Of a DNA stretch of 64,000 nucleotides, positions 33,973-43,962 are shown in pieces (position 1 is the stretch's first letter; each line of letters opens with the position of its first letter). The notes beneath the pieces were generated by a model. That model did not search any database. It was not told the origin of the DNA and saw only the letters and a program-made list of their open reading frames with translations. This DNA comes from Viridothelium virens. Lineage: Eukaryota; Ascomycota; Dothideomycetes; Trypetheliales; Trypetheliaceae. The translations under genes were made by a program, and so were the position numbers. The DNA is taken from contig ML991773.1 of NCBI GenBank assembly GCA_010094025.1, positions 1 to 64,000 of the forward strand. The letters are read 5' to 3'.

Positions 33973-35127
33973 TTACAGTTTCGATCTACTCTTGGCGAAC
34001 TCGATCTTGTTAGTGCAGGTCCCGACGCCCTCGAGACTGACGTCCACGATGTCGCCGTCTTTGAGCCACAGCGGGGGTTTCCTTCCACTGCCAACGCCTT
34101 GGGGTCTGGATTCGATTAGGATAGTTTAAGGAGTTATCGGAGCTTTACTCACGTTCCCGTAAAGATCAGGTCTCCTGGCAACAAAGTCGTCCCTTGCGAT
34201 ATGATCGCGATCGTCTTTGCAACGCCAAAAATCATGTCCTTCGTTGTTGAATCTTGGACTGTGTTACCATTCACCTTAGTACTGATCTTGAGATTCTGAG
34301 GATCCTTGATAATTTTAGAGCTGACAATCCCAGGTCCGAATGGAGCCCAGCCATCGAAGCCTTTCCCTAGAGCCCATTGGCCGCCACCGCGCTTTAGTTG
34401 CCATTCGCGGTGAGAGACGTCGTTGCCTATGGCGTACCCAGCCACGTAGTTCAGGGCTGGTTGAGCAAAGTTAGCAGCGCAGATGCAACCTCCAAAACGC
34501 CGTGTAAACAATACCTTCCGATTCAGGCACATCGCGGGCTTCTCGTCCGATGATTGCAACGAGTTCGCATTCATAGTCAAGACCTTCGGCTTCTTGAGCC
34601 ATTAAAGAGACAGGAATGTCATCGAAGGGACCACCGATAGAAGTCACTGGTTTGTAGAATAGGACAGGGTATTTGGGAATAGGCATCCCAGACTGAGCAG
34701 ATTTAGCCCAGCAAAATATCCACAGAGGTAATATAAAGTCATCGCACCTCGTTGGCATGCTGTTCGTAATTTAAGCCTAGGCATCGCACGGTTTTGATGT
34801 CCTCGCGAGCCAATGGCGACAACAGAAGCCGGACGTCCTGTTACTGATCAATGCAAAGTTCTGCAACATTTGAATTCTGCAAAACGTACTGCAATCTGAT
34901 CTGTTACATCATACCTTCCCCACGGGGACCCTCGAATGACCCTAGCCTGAGATGTCTTTGCAAGATCGGTTACACCAGCGGGTAGAATTGCATCGCCGTA
35001 ATACGTCTGGCCGTCCTTCGCTAGAAATCTCACAAGGCGCTACACGCAGATCAGCGGACGACGAAGTCTGACGTGGTACAATGCTTGACAAGACCTAGCA
35101 GCCAGAACGTACAGAGAAGGATGCCAT
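33973..35127 (-). CDS. fumarylacetoacetate hydrolase (FAH) family protein, FAHD1/2-like
   Basis: Six exons (35127-35113, 35039-34890, 34837-34748, 34692-34515, 34456-34153, 34105-33973) encode 289 aa. The short N-terminal part (MASFSRLVRFLAKDG) leads to GLNYEQHANE, YPVLFYKPVTSIGG and the metal-binding LDYECELVAIIG (Glu126, Glu128), then GYAIGNDVSHREWQ (Asp157). The Glu128-Asp157 spacing of 29 equals Glu73-Asp102 of human FAHD1. GKGFDGWAPFGPGI and PGDLIFTGTPQGVGSGRKPP complete the fold. Family members cleave C-C bonds in acylpyruvates or decarboxylate/tautomerise oxaloacetate, with Mg2+. The short N-terminus excludes true FAH of tyrosine breakdown. The substrate cannot be assigned. No clear targeting signal. 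Confidence 0.9.
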
Positions 35128-35855
35128 TGCAATCGGTAGCTATCTTATCTCCGCAAAATCACAAGCGCTTTCGACTTGACAATCCAGCTAGATTGCAGTG
35201 ATATGAGTGAGATACAGTTGTTATGAAGTTTGGCTTCGAGTTGTCCCTCGGCAGATGGTTGAACGATCGTCATCGCTTAGTTCCATGGATGCGGAACGGC
35301 TCCGGGACTTCCTCTGATCTCATCGAACTCATCCTCTGATGCTCTGTTACCCTAAACTGCTCCAGCAAATTGGCCCGACGATTTTACTCTCCCGCGGCTT
35401 TTCTATTGGTTTTTCTTCCTCTGGAAAATTGGCGGAATCAAATCCAACGTATGGCCAGACTGTCAGGCCTACAAAAGGACGTCTTGTCACTATATCGTGA
35501 CTGTCTCAGGGTGGCAAGGAAGAAGCCAAAGGTAACATAATGAGTGCCCCTCTTTGAGCTGTAACTGACGCTGGCCTTTCAGGATGTACGCAGTAATTTC
35601 ATTGAGTTTGCAAGGTAACTTGGCGCAGGGCCACTCACGTCACTCCGTACGGGACTAGACAGAATCGGCTAAACCTCGGGATCAGGGATGGATTTCGCTC
35701 CAATGCGAGTATTGACAAGAAGGACTTCGCTGCAATCGAGTTTCTTCTCAGGAAAGGACGTAGACAACTGGACATCTATGCTGCGCCCGGCATTCGTAAC
35801 GTAATGCATTGATCTGATGATTCTCGAAACATTTTGCCATCGATGGAACCTGGTG

Positions 35856-35868
35856 GAAGATTCTGGAA
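35856..35868 (+). promoter_or_regulatory. heat-shock element (three perfect units)
   Basis: GAAgaTTCtgGAA at 35856-35868 is a perfect three-unit nGAAn inverted array, the binding site of heat-shock factor. It lies about 110 bp upstream of the TATA box of the Hsp20 gene. Confidence 0.75.
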
Positions 35869-35956
35869 GCAGCCAGTTGCTACAAGAGGAAGCAACCATG
35901 TTCCAAATCCTCTGTTCATTTTTAATTCTACTGTCACCTGCTCCTACAGTAGCATC

Positions 35957-35964
35957 TTCCAGAA
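35957..35964 (+). promoter_or_regulatory. second heat-shock half-element
   Basis: TTCcaGAA gives two inverted units 20 bp before the TATA box. Confidence 0.5.
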
Positions 35965-35977
35965 TGGAGCTCAAAAG

Positions 35978-35985
35978 TATAAAAG
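35978..35985 (+). promoter_or_regulatory. TATA box of the Hsp20 gene
   Basis: TATAAAAG stands 67 bp before the upstream ATG (36045) and 160 bp before the second ATG (36138). With the adjacent heat-shock elements it forms a textbook stress promoter. Confidence 0.7.
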
Positions 35986-36137
35986 CAATGCTGAAGGCGC
36001 CTTGACGAGAGCTCATCATCATCAAGATCAACAACAAACACCGAATGCAATCTTTCCGAGCAGCTCGACAGCAACTCCCAAAAGCTTCACGCATTATCAA
36101 GCGACCAATCACTCTTACTATCAATCCATCAAGAACC

Positions 36138-36731
36138 ATGGCCTTCTTCCCACGCTTCCCAGCTGGCGAATTCGCCCCTCTCTTCCGCATGCTCGATGAC
36201 TATGCCAGCCACACTGCATCTCGCGAGGGCAGCGGTGTCGGTGGGGCCAGCAGCTTGCGCTCTTTCACTCCTAAGTTCGACATCCGCGAGTTGAAGGATA
36301 ACTACGAACTTCATGGCGAACTTCCCGGCATTGCACAGAAGGACATCAACATCGAGTTCACTGATGCCAGCACCCTCACCATCTCCGGGCGAACCGAGCG
36401 TTCATATGAACAGAGAACCAAGCCAGCGGCGGCCATCGAGGGCGCCGAGTCCCATCAGCCCACTGTTGAAGATGAGCCTGAAGGGTCCACTACTCAGAGC
36501 ACCTCTGGTGCGGTAACGACTCAGAATCAGTCTCAGGACATCAGCAAGAATACCGCCGATCCTTCCCGCTACTGGGTCTCTGAACGCTCCATTGGCGAGT
36601 TTAGCCGCAGCTTCAGCTTCCCGAACCGCGTCGACCAGGACGCTGTCAAGGCTAACCTGAAAGATGGTGTTCTTACCATCGTTGTTCCGAAGGCCAAGGC
36701 TCCGACGCCCCGCAAGATCAACATTGAGTAA
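36138..36731 (+). CDS. small heat-shock protein (Hsp20/alpha-crystallin, Hsp30-like)
   Basis: A single exon encodes 197 aa from the ATG at 36138 (AACCATGG, strong context). The N-terminus MAFFPRFPAGEFAPLFRMLD is typical of filamentous-fungal Hsp30 proteins. The alpha-crystallin domain begins at FTPKFDIRELKDNYELHGEL, includes GELPGIAQKDINIEFTDAST and LTISGRTE, is interrupted by an acidic/Ser/Thr insertion of about 60 residues, and ends FSRSFSFPNRVDQDAVKANL and LKDGVLTIVVPK. It is an ATP-independent holdase that binds unfolding proteins. An in-frame upstream ATG at 36045 would add 31 Arg/Lys-rich residues (see findings). Two heat-shock elements and a TATA box support induction by heat. Confidence 0.93.
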   Translation: MAFFPRFPAGEFAPLFRMLDDYASHTASREGSGVGGASSLRSFTPKFDIRELKDNYELHGELPGIAQKDINIEFTDASTLTISGRTERSYEQRTKPAAAIEGAESHQPTVEDEPEGSTTQSTSGAVTTQNQSQDISKNTADPSRYWVSERSIGEFSRSFSFPNRVDQDAVKANLKDGVLTIVVPKAKAPTPRKINIE

Positions 36732-37363
36732 ACTCCACAAATTTCACATGCAACGGGAGTGTCGATGAATATGGCGAACGAATAAATTGCAGGCATGGAA
36801 ATGATGATATGTTAGCTGTTTAGAATGATCAGGCATAGCGATGAGGAGTAACTGGGCTCTTGAATTTGACTTTCGATGTAACAATAGAATAATATCAAAA
36901 TCATTCATTCAAACCTCTATCACTCTTTCTTTGATACTGATATGAATTGTGAAAGCCAACAGTAAGCTGTGGCCTGATCACTGGTCCCTCTTGCGTTCCT
37001 TCGTACTGAACGACCGGGTTGTGTATGTGCACAGACGCCCGTGTTCGTTTGGCCATCCATACCTTAGGTAGACACGAGCACGGTAGACGAAGATAATAAC
37101 ACGGGTCACTCTGGCCCTATCGCACGCAGATACTGGCCCGACCCCTTAAAGTCTGCTTTACTGTTATGCGTACGGGGACATGCCATCTAATGAAGTTAGT
37201 TTGATGACTTCACACGTTTGGGAAGGATATAGGAACAGGAAGCATTAGGCGATCTTCTTGGGCATAAGAGGTGTCATGACGCTATGCCTGGTGCCAAATA
37301 ATCTAAATATACAGTAGCCAGAGAAGAGAGTGCCCGAAATGGAGGAGCGCGAGCACACTTAAT
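36732..37363. other. intergenic region (convergent 3' ends)
   Basis: Between the 3' ends of the Hsp20 and prohibitin genes. Nothing supported. Confidence 0.4.
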
Positions 37364-38311
37364 CTATGACCGAAGGCCTAGCAAGAAATTACCGCCCTTG
37401 TTATCGCCGCTGCCTCCATTGCCACCGCCTGGAAGATAGGAGACGTTCGGGTTATTCGCTAGCATCTGAGCAATGTCCTTTTGTGTCTCAATCCGCCTGA
37501 TCATGATTAAACCATCGCCAGACTTTGCAACGGCCTTGCTAATTGTATCGGCTGCCTCCGCTTCACCTTCTGCCCTAATAACGTTTGCTTGTCTTTCCTG
37601 CTCCGCCTTCTCGACGATAAATCTTGCCCTTTCCGCCTCCTGTTGTGCGATTTGCTTCTCCTCAACTGCCCTTGTGAACTCTTTTCCAAATGTCATGTGG
37701 GTGATGGAGACATCTTCCAGAGCAATGTTGAACTCCTGAGCACGCTTCAAGAGCTCTGTTCGTATTCTATTGCTGACGGCTTCACGCTGTGTGATGAGTT
37801 CAGCTGCGTCGAATTGCGCTACGATAGCTTTGAGGACTTCGTTGCCAATCGATGGAAGGACACGCTCGTCGTAGTCTTGTCCGAGGTTCTAGAGACTAAA
37901 TTAGGACACAGAAAACCGATCTCATCGTTGAAATTCAAAGAATGAGAAATGGAGCGAGCCGATAAATTTACTGATATGCGATTTCCATACCTGATAGATT
38001 TTGGGCAGCATTTTGACTTCTGGCCGATGAAGAACCCTCAATGTCAAGCTAACCATTTGCAGGTCTTTGCTTCCGGTAGTTGTCGAGATGTTCCGCGGCT
38101 TTGTCCGTACATCATAGATGATACTCCGTTGCAACCATGGTATCAAGAAGTGTGTCCCCTCGTTGGAGACTTGATCTTTGACTCCAGATAACCTGTCAAA
38201 GATGACTGCCCGAGTGCCACCCTTGACGTCGTAAAGGGAAGCTTGCGCGATCGCGACAGCCATAGCACCGGGCACCGCCCATCTATAGATAGTGTTGAGA
38301 GCGTTTGCCAT
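37364..38311 (-). CDS. PHB1: prohibitin 1 (PHB1)
   Basis: Exons 38311-37991 and 37888-37364 give 281 aa, normal for Phb1. The N-terminal membrane anchor is [19 protein letters not shown]. The SPFH domain follows with [54 protein letters not shown] and, after the intron, [20 protein letters not shown] and [18 protein letters not shown] coiled coil runs through [20 protein letters not shown]; the Gly/Asn-rich tail ends the protein. Phb1 and Phb2 form ring complexes in the mitochondrial inner membrane that stabilise respiratory proteins and regulate m-AAA protease. Its start lies only 230 bp from that of QCR8 on the other strand. Confidence 0.95.
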
Positions 38312-38541
38312 GATTGTCACGTAGTTCGAGGAGGCGAAATAGGTGCTCAGGCGGGACGGAGAAGCTGATAGCTAAAGGGCTGCTCGCTCTTGGTGGAGGA
38401 CGTAAACCAAACTAGCCTAGACTTAATTGGGTAACGCGCAAAGCTCACAATCTCGAAAGTCCTACACTTCATTGCAAAGACAAACGTTAATTAATCTCAA
38501 TTGCAGACCGAATCTCTGCCTCTATTGCCATCAGACCCGTC
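38312..38541. promoter_or_regulatory. shared divergent promoter of PHB1 and QCR8
   Basis: The 230 bp between the two ATGs must hold both promoters. Both products function in the mitochondrial inner membrane, which makes co-regulation plausible. Confidence 0.5.
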
Positions 38542-39112
38542 ATGAGGAACACACTACCTAGATTCTCCGGAGGAGGAGAGGATCGACCTGGGAAGTGAGT
38601 GCTTCTTGCTCTACGTGTATCTAAGACGGTGAATCCGATAGGAGCTAATCCAATTTTACTTAGGTATCTTGGAGGATGGGGTAATCTTGGTATGAACAGC
38701 TCCTTCAGCACTTACAATGCCTCCTAAAACCCGTTGACCTACCTCTTCGCCGGTCCAGAGACGGAAAGCCTGGTGATTCGCCTACGTCGTACAGAATGGG
38801 TGCTGATAGCCACCATCACAGGATCTCAACCCCAGAAGGGCGTGGTTTCGTACGGTCTCTCCCAAAATCGACAGAGACCTTTCGCAGGCGCCGGGCATGC
38901 CGCAATCTTCAACACATGGCGCAGGTTCTGTGGCCAAGTCCTGTTCATTGCACCACCGCTACTCATTGCATATGCAGTCATGGACTGGGCTGTAGACAGG
39001 CGAGTGACATGACAAGCTGCGACAACATAATGGATATTGGATTGACGAGATGTCCAGGAACCATTACCTCAACAGCAAGCCTGGTCGTGCCGAGTTCGCG
39101 GAGGAATCATAG
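38542..39112 (+). CDS. QCR8: ubiquinol-cytochrome c reductase subunit 8 (complex III)
   Basis: Four exons (38542-38594, 38664-38689, 38822-38999, 39058-39112) encode 103 aa. Exon 2 is only 26 nt and restores the family motif YLGGWGNLG across its two joins. Exon 3 contains KGVVSYGLSQNRQRPFAG, HAAIFNTWRRFCGQVLFIAP and the single membrane helix PPLLIAYAVMDWAVD. Exon 4 begins with NHYLNSKPGRAEFAEE, equal to the conserved RNHFLNSKEGR end of Neurospora QCR8. Intron 3 uses a GC donor (GACAG|GCGAGT), the only choice that gives the conserved DRNHYLN. QCR8 binds cytochrome b in complex III of the inner membrane. No open frame covers more than part of the gene, so it is easily missed. Confidence 0.9.
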
Positions 39113-39410
39113 ATCTCGTAGGTGCAGTCATGCGAAATGGAAATGGCGATCGACAAGCCACCTAACGCGGCTATTCCTGTTGTAATATAAAACATCAAAT
39201 TTAGAAGACATCCTAAACATTTCTAGACTCGGCCATGATTCTCCCAGAACCCCCATTGGTCTTTCTATCTCGAGATCCAGTTATCCTTGGATATTAATAA
39301 CGCCTGGCTGCTTCCTCGTTCCGTATAATCCCAATAAGTCATAAAGTAATATGTGTACAGAGAATCTGCCCGCTACAGCCTGATCTCTGCCCAATCAGGC
39401 TTTTGCACAA

Positions 39411-40005
39411 TCATCTACCATCCCATCGATAGGTTTCCGTATAATAACGGATCAGCGCATCAGCACCAACCAGATCACCCTGCCGATACAATTGCGCTAT
39501 GTCGACGTTCAGGGGAGAGTCCGGTTCAGGTGTGGTGAGAAGCATGTATACAGAATTAAGCGTTGTTGCGATGGTATACATTGGCGTCCAGGAGCTCTTG
39601 AAAAGATCCAGGCAAATTTCGCCGGTCTAAACCCCATATCAGCTTCAATTTGCCGACTAAATCTTAGTCTGGCCTTATTGGAAACATACTTTGAAGTTGA
39701 CGTTAGGATGACAGATGGGCGTTCTAAATTTAATCTCTGGAGGGGCGTGAGGGTAGTTATCAGGAATATTGATGTCGAGCTTCCAGAGGCCACCTCATGG
39801 AGAATCAGCATGCCTAACTTTCGATAGCTTCCGGAAGCAATATACCCTCATAAGAAGTGTCCTTTCCACCTCTCATCACAGCCGTCCACCGCATCAGCTC
39901 ATCATCACTCACAGGACCAAGTTCTACCAATGCCTCATTTGGCTCATGTTGGTAGTCTTGCAGTTCCTGTATTAGTCTTTTGGTAGGTCCGTGTCTTCCA
40001 GCCAT
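39411..40005 (-). CDS. PEX4: peroxin-4, ubiquitin-conjugating enzyme E2 of peroxisomes
   Basis: Exons 40005-39846, 39793-39690 and 39626-39411 give 159 aa, the usual Pex4 length. The E2 core shows WKLDINIPDNYPHAPPEIKF, the HPN motif at 82-84 (CHPNVNFK) and the active-site Cys93 in TGEICLDLFKSSWTPMYTIA. TTPEPDSPLNVDIAQLYRQG follows. The TGEICLD...SWTP signature separates Pex4 from other E2s. Pex4, anchored by Pex22 on the peroxisome membrane, monoubiquitinates the import receptor Pex5 on a cysteine so it can be recycled. Introns have GTATAT and GTATGT donors. The gene is head-to-head with RRP46 and tail-to-tail with QCR8. Confidence 0.92.
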
Positions 40006-40205
40006 ATCGGTCGGCCAAGTAGCCTCCTGACTTGGACTTTCACGCTTTATTGCTGCCGATTTGATCCAAATTGACGGAAACTTGCCAATCGCAGCCGAGG
40101 CCGACCATAGCGGTGAGCGGGGCAGAAAAAGATCTCCGTCTTGACTCTGATATCATAGCGGAACTTCCTCCTGCCGCGACGCGTCGAACCATCCTGGAAG
40201 ACAAG
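40006..40205. promoter_or_regulatory. shared divergent promoter of PEX4 and RRP46
   Basis: Only 200 bp separate the two start codons. The region from 40071 is also open in the RRP46 frame but has no ATG, so the RRP46 start at 40206 was kept. Confidence 0.45.
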
Positions 40206-41042
40206 ATGACTGTCAAAGACGCTTCGCTCTCCACCTTGCAGCGTGCAGACGGCTCTGCGAAATGCGAACATGACGGCTACTGTGTGATTGGTGCTGTCAA
40301 TGGTCCAATTGAAGTCATGCGAAGGGATGAGCTACCTGAAGAAGCAGCAATTGAGATTAATGTGCGCCCAGCTGTTGGGGTAGGGAGTATGTCAGACTGC
40401 AACATTGAAATGTGTCCACAAGACTGATTATCTTCATAGGTCCGACTGAGCGCCACCTAGAAACTTTGTTGCAATCAACGCTGCGTCGCATAATAAGGGT
40501 GGAAACCTATCCAAGAACTCTGATCCAAATAACGCTACAGGTTCTGAGCGTTCCAGACGTCAAGCCCACCCCTGTATCTGTACGACTGACCTACCATGTC
40601 CAGCTTACATGTTGATCTCAATTACTAAATCTATTGCCTACAGTTTTTAGCTGTCCTTCCAGCCCTGTTACAGACCTCACTATTGGCGCTGCTATCGGCC
40701 TCCATACCTCTCACCACAACATATACTGCTACTGCTTGCGCAGCAACATCGTCAGGTGATTTAATCTCTACGATGTCGCTGACTAGCGCTGCTACTTTAG
40801 CGTCATTCCATGTCTTCGCTTTCACTGCGCAGGGCGACTTGCTTTTAGCTGAAAGTGAAGGCTCGTTTGACATAGGTATTTGGAATAAGGTCTACCTTAC
40901 CGCCGAAGAAATCTGTCGTGGGAAACCTACCGATGCGGTTGAAGATATCATTATGGATCAACAGGGAAATAGCCTTCAGGAGCGCCTTCAGGCTGCTGTG
41001 CAAAGCAAGGTTGAGGCTGATAGACGGTGGAAAAGTTCCTGA
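40206..41042 (+). CDS. RRP46: exosome complex component RRP46 (RNase PH-like subunit)
   Basis: Exons 40206-40386, 40440-40573 and 40644-41042 encode 237 aa. Conserved blocks: LQRADGSAKCEHDGYCVIGA, VNGPIEVMRRDELPEEAAIE, INVRPAVGVGSPTERHLETL (across intron 1), YPRTLIQITLQVLSVPDV and, after intron 2, AVLPALLQTSLLALLSASIP. These are the RNase PH-fold signatures of Rrp46. The subunit is one of six in the catalytically inert ring of the nuclear and cytoplasmic RNA exosome, which feeds RNA to Dis3. The C-terminus (LQERLQAAVQSKVEADRRW) is helical. The start is the first in-frame ATG. Confidence 0.92.
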
Positions 41043-41756
41043 AGGAACGTCCTCTCTTGCCATCTGAAAATGCAAGGTTTCTTGGCTTAGGTTCTCGTAA
41101 CAGAGCTACGTAAGTTCCAAGAAGTTCTTGGATTGGCCATAACGAATTCGACGCTGCAGCGGCTTCAGGATTCCGCAGGGAGATGCCAATGCCAACGTCT
41201 AAAGCAGGTTGAACACAGAGTTAAGAAGACAGATTTGAGTGAGTTGACGAGTACGACGAGGTGGTCCAATGGATGTAGGGGATCATCCGATTCTGTCAAT
41301 TGCTTCGGTCTTTCCAAGAAACAATCACTCGAGCGCGATCCTAGTTGCCGAGAAGAAAACAAGAAGGAACTTTACAGAAGACAAGATCAAGCTCTAACCA
41401 CAACGTATTGTGACGGAAACAACATGCGAGACCATTTGCAACATGCTACATCGTATGCCATGCACATGGTCTGAACATCTCGTAGTAATAACATAATTCG
41501 CCCAAGGCCAACATTATGATCCGGGAAGTGCCCAAATCTAAGTGGAGTACAAGCAAGCCCTCCCGATAGAGCGGTCATAGATTTGCATATAATCCGTCGT
41601 TTGAGAATGATCACTTCAGTAATGTAAAATGTGCGTACGGAGTAAATAGTCTAGTATTTCAAGTACGTATTTGACTCTTGCAGGGATTCTACCGAATCAA
41701 TGTACCTTCTCGGAAGCTCCTGAGATGCCACAGAGTGATGACTTGATGCCTATGCT
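41043..41756. other. intergenic region (convergent 3' ends)
   Basis: Between the RRP46 stop and the stop of the following minus-strand gene. A plus-strand frame at 41133-41474 is unrecognisable. Confidence 0.4.
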
Positions 41757-43483
41757 TCATCTGCGTGTCGGATAAGCTGGATGTGTCATTAATGCATAAG
41801 GCACATCCAGTTTTGTAGTGTGGATCATCCTTTGTAAGTCAGTTGCACGCTCAAATCGCAGATCCAGGGCTGATTCTGTCAAAACCGTGCACCCGCCAAC
41901 AGAAGTAGTAAATTCTGCGGTCTTGACCTGCGAAATGGTTTGGGAGGCAGTCTGTTCGTCGATCGTGCTAGGCACGACTCCTATAGACAATTGTTGCAAA
42001 TCGCTCTCGACTAATCCTTCTCTTGCCGGAGTTTTTTGGTGTAAAATTTTGTACTCCCGAGGTGATGCAGGAGGCGGGACAAAGAATTGGATATAGGCAC
42101 CCGGTTTAGCGATTTCTGTCAATGCTTCCTCCTCCACTGAGGAATCAATCAAATCGTCATCCCTGAGCTGGGAAGCAGGAGCTTGTCCGACTCCAGGATC
42201 TAGTGAGAGGAGGCCAGCTTTCTTCCCCCAGCCCCCACCCCCGCTGAGCACTTTATGCAATCGCGCCCCTTTTGTTAAGGCACTGTTAATGACTTCAGAA
42301 ATTTCTGGAGTCTTATGGGACCAGTTCTCTCGAATAGCATCCTGCGCCGAGTCGCTGCTATCGAAATCAAGACTGTTAGACGAGAAAACTAAGGCCCATA
42401 CAGATAGCGCGTGAGGAGAGATACCCCGAGCTCTGAAATATTCTGAGATAGATACCTCGAGCTCGTGAGAAGCTGGCATTGTAGCGCGGCCGTCACTCAG
42501 ATGACGCACAATATTGCCCATGGAAGCCTCAACTTGCCGGGGGACTGTTAACGGTACAAGCTCTATAGAGAGTTTGCTTGCTACGTTTTGCATATGAACA
42601 AGGGCGGTGGATGGCCAGGTGAGTGAAGCAGAGGACAAGTCCTTAGTGGCTGCTTTCCGATGCCATCCGGGAGTCTCAGCTACGAGCTGCCATTCACTAT
42701 GATGTAAAGTAGCTGGATAACCCGTCTGAAATATGGTGTTGGCGAGTGGAAATTTGATGACAGTAGAAGAAGGATCAGAGCTCTGATTCTCTGCGTTGTT
42801 TTTGGCCTCGTTTGTAGAAGCCCGATCGACGTTGAATGTGAACATGAGATTCCTCTCGGACAAGCTACGTTGGGCGCCATCCTCCTGGTTGAAGTGTATG
42901 CTTCGTTGGTCGGTAAGGATATACGCAATACCCTCAGAGCCGTTCCAAGGCAGATGTGTTCTGTCAGTATTAGACCATGTGACTGGTCGATTGAGACGAA
43001 GAGCATCAACAACAGCTACCAGCACTTCTATTGATCTCTTGGGACCATGAGGGCTAATGATCTGATTACTCTCTCCAAACAGACGAGTAAGTGCTGGCCG
43101 AAGGAATACGTCGTCATCCAAAGTCCATTTTGCGAAAGTGGGTGTTGCCAAGAAAACGCAGGCTGGCCTCCATTGTGCTGGAGAGAAAACTGGGAGTGGA
43201 TCGAGTCTTCTCAAAACATCTTCAGGTCTCTATTATCAGTCAAGTCAGCTCCTGTTTCTCGAGATACCAGATGAGCTCTGAGGCATACAGTCAGCGCAGG
43301 TTGATGTGCCAGAATAGTTGTGATCCCATTTTCTGGTGCAAGATTCCTATCCAAACGCCGGCTGTATTTTCGGCTCGAATGGTCAGACTTGCTTTGTCGT
43401 GCTCTATAATGGTGCAAGCGACCGAGTGTCAAGGAACTCGTCGACCATAGACGGCTGCATTTTGCGGTGGCCCGCGCATACAT
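41757..43483 (-). CDS. conserved fungal protein with probable mitochondrial leader, 555 aa, unknown function
   Basis: Exon 1 is 43483-43289 and exon 2 is 43229-41757, joined by a GTATGC...ACTGATAATAG intron that gives PALTRPEDVLRRLDPLPV. The N-terminus MYARATAKCSRLWSTSSLTL is rich in Arg, Ser and Thr with no acidic residue, as in matrix-targeting presequences. An earlier in-frame ATG at 43540 would add 19 residues and bury this leader. The body has no domain I can name: a possible Rossmann-like start (WRPACVFLATPTF), then RSIEVLVAVVDALRL, a Ser-rich middle, and a Gly-rich LSGGGGWGKKAGLLSLDPGV. The late segment GAYIQFFVPPPASP is also distinctive. It diverges from the mannosyltransferase gene. 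Confidence 0.7.
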
Positions 43484-43962
43484 TGGAAAGCTATCCTTGG
43501 ACGGTCCTGCATTGCTCACAGATCTTGGCTTACCATGCATACGACTGGGTGACGTTTGTACCGGTCCAATTGGCCTTGCTTGATGAGGGCTAGCGTACGC
43601 CGTCGGACCCTGCCAAGCTTGACGTCGCGGTAGAGATTCGTGGTCCGCGGGTCAAGGCGACGTACGCATTGGAACTTCTCTACCTCTTTCGCTACCTCGG
43701 TCCCCTTTCTCTCTCTTCTGATTTCTATCGTCCGGAGTTGAGTCGTGGATGGAACGCGCGAGTGAGGGTTGATTCGGTAGGTTCAAGATCCCCCAAACTT
43801 CCGTGTTACAGAAGGGCGGCCGGCTTTGAAATAGCTTCGGGAATTGCAGACGAGTTCCTCTTGTACCGTAAAACAATTTACATTTCAAAAGTGTTATGAC
43901 TGACATCCAATTTTTCAGTTACTCCGGCGGTCAGCAGGCTGGCTGCGACCTTGCACCCCGAA
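43484..43962. other. divergent promoter region
   Basis: Separates the mitochondrial-type protein (minus) and the ANP1-type gene (plus). No gene seen. Confidence 0.4.

Larger units (their letters stand above)
35128..36044. other. intergenic region with heat-shock promoter at its right end
   Basis: Divergent promoter region between the FAH gene and the Hsp20 gene. The right half carries heat-shock elements and a TATA box (listed separately). No gene seen in the rest. Confidence 0.5.

Noticed and set aside
43484-43540. Upstream ATG at 43540 for the mitochondrial-type protein
   Set aside because: It would place 19 neutral residues before an otherwise good presequence; the second ATG at 43483 was preferred, though not proven.
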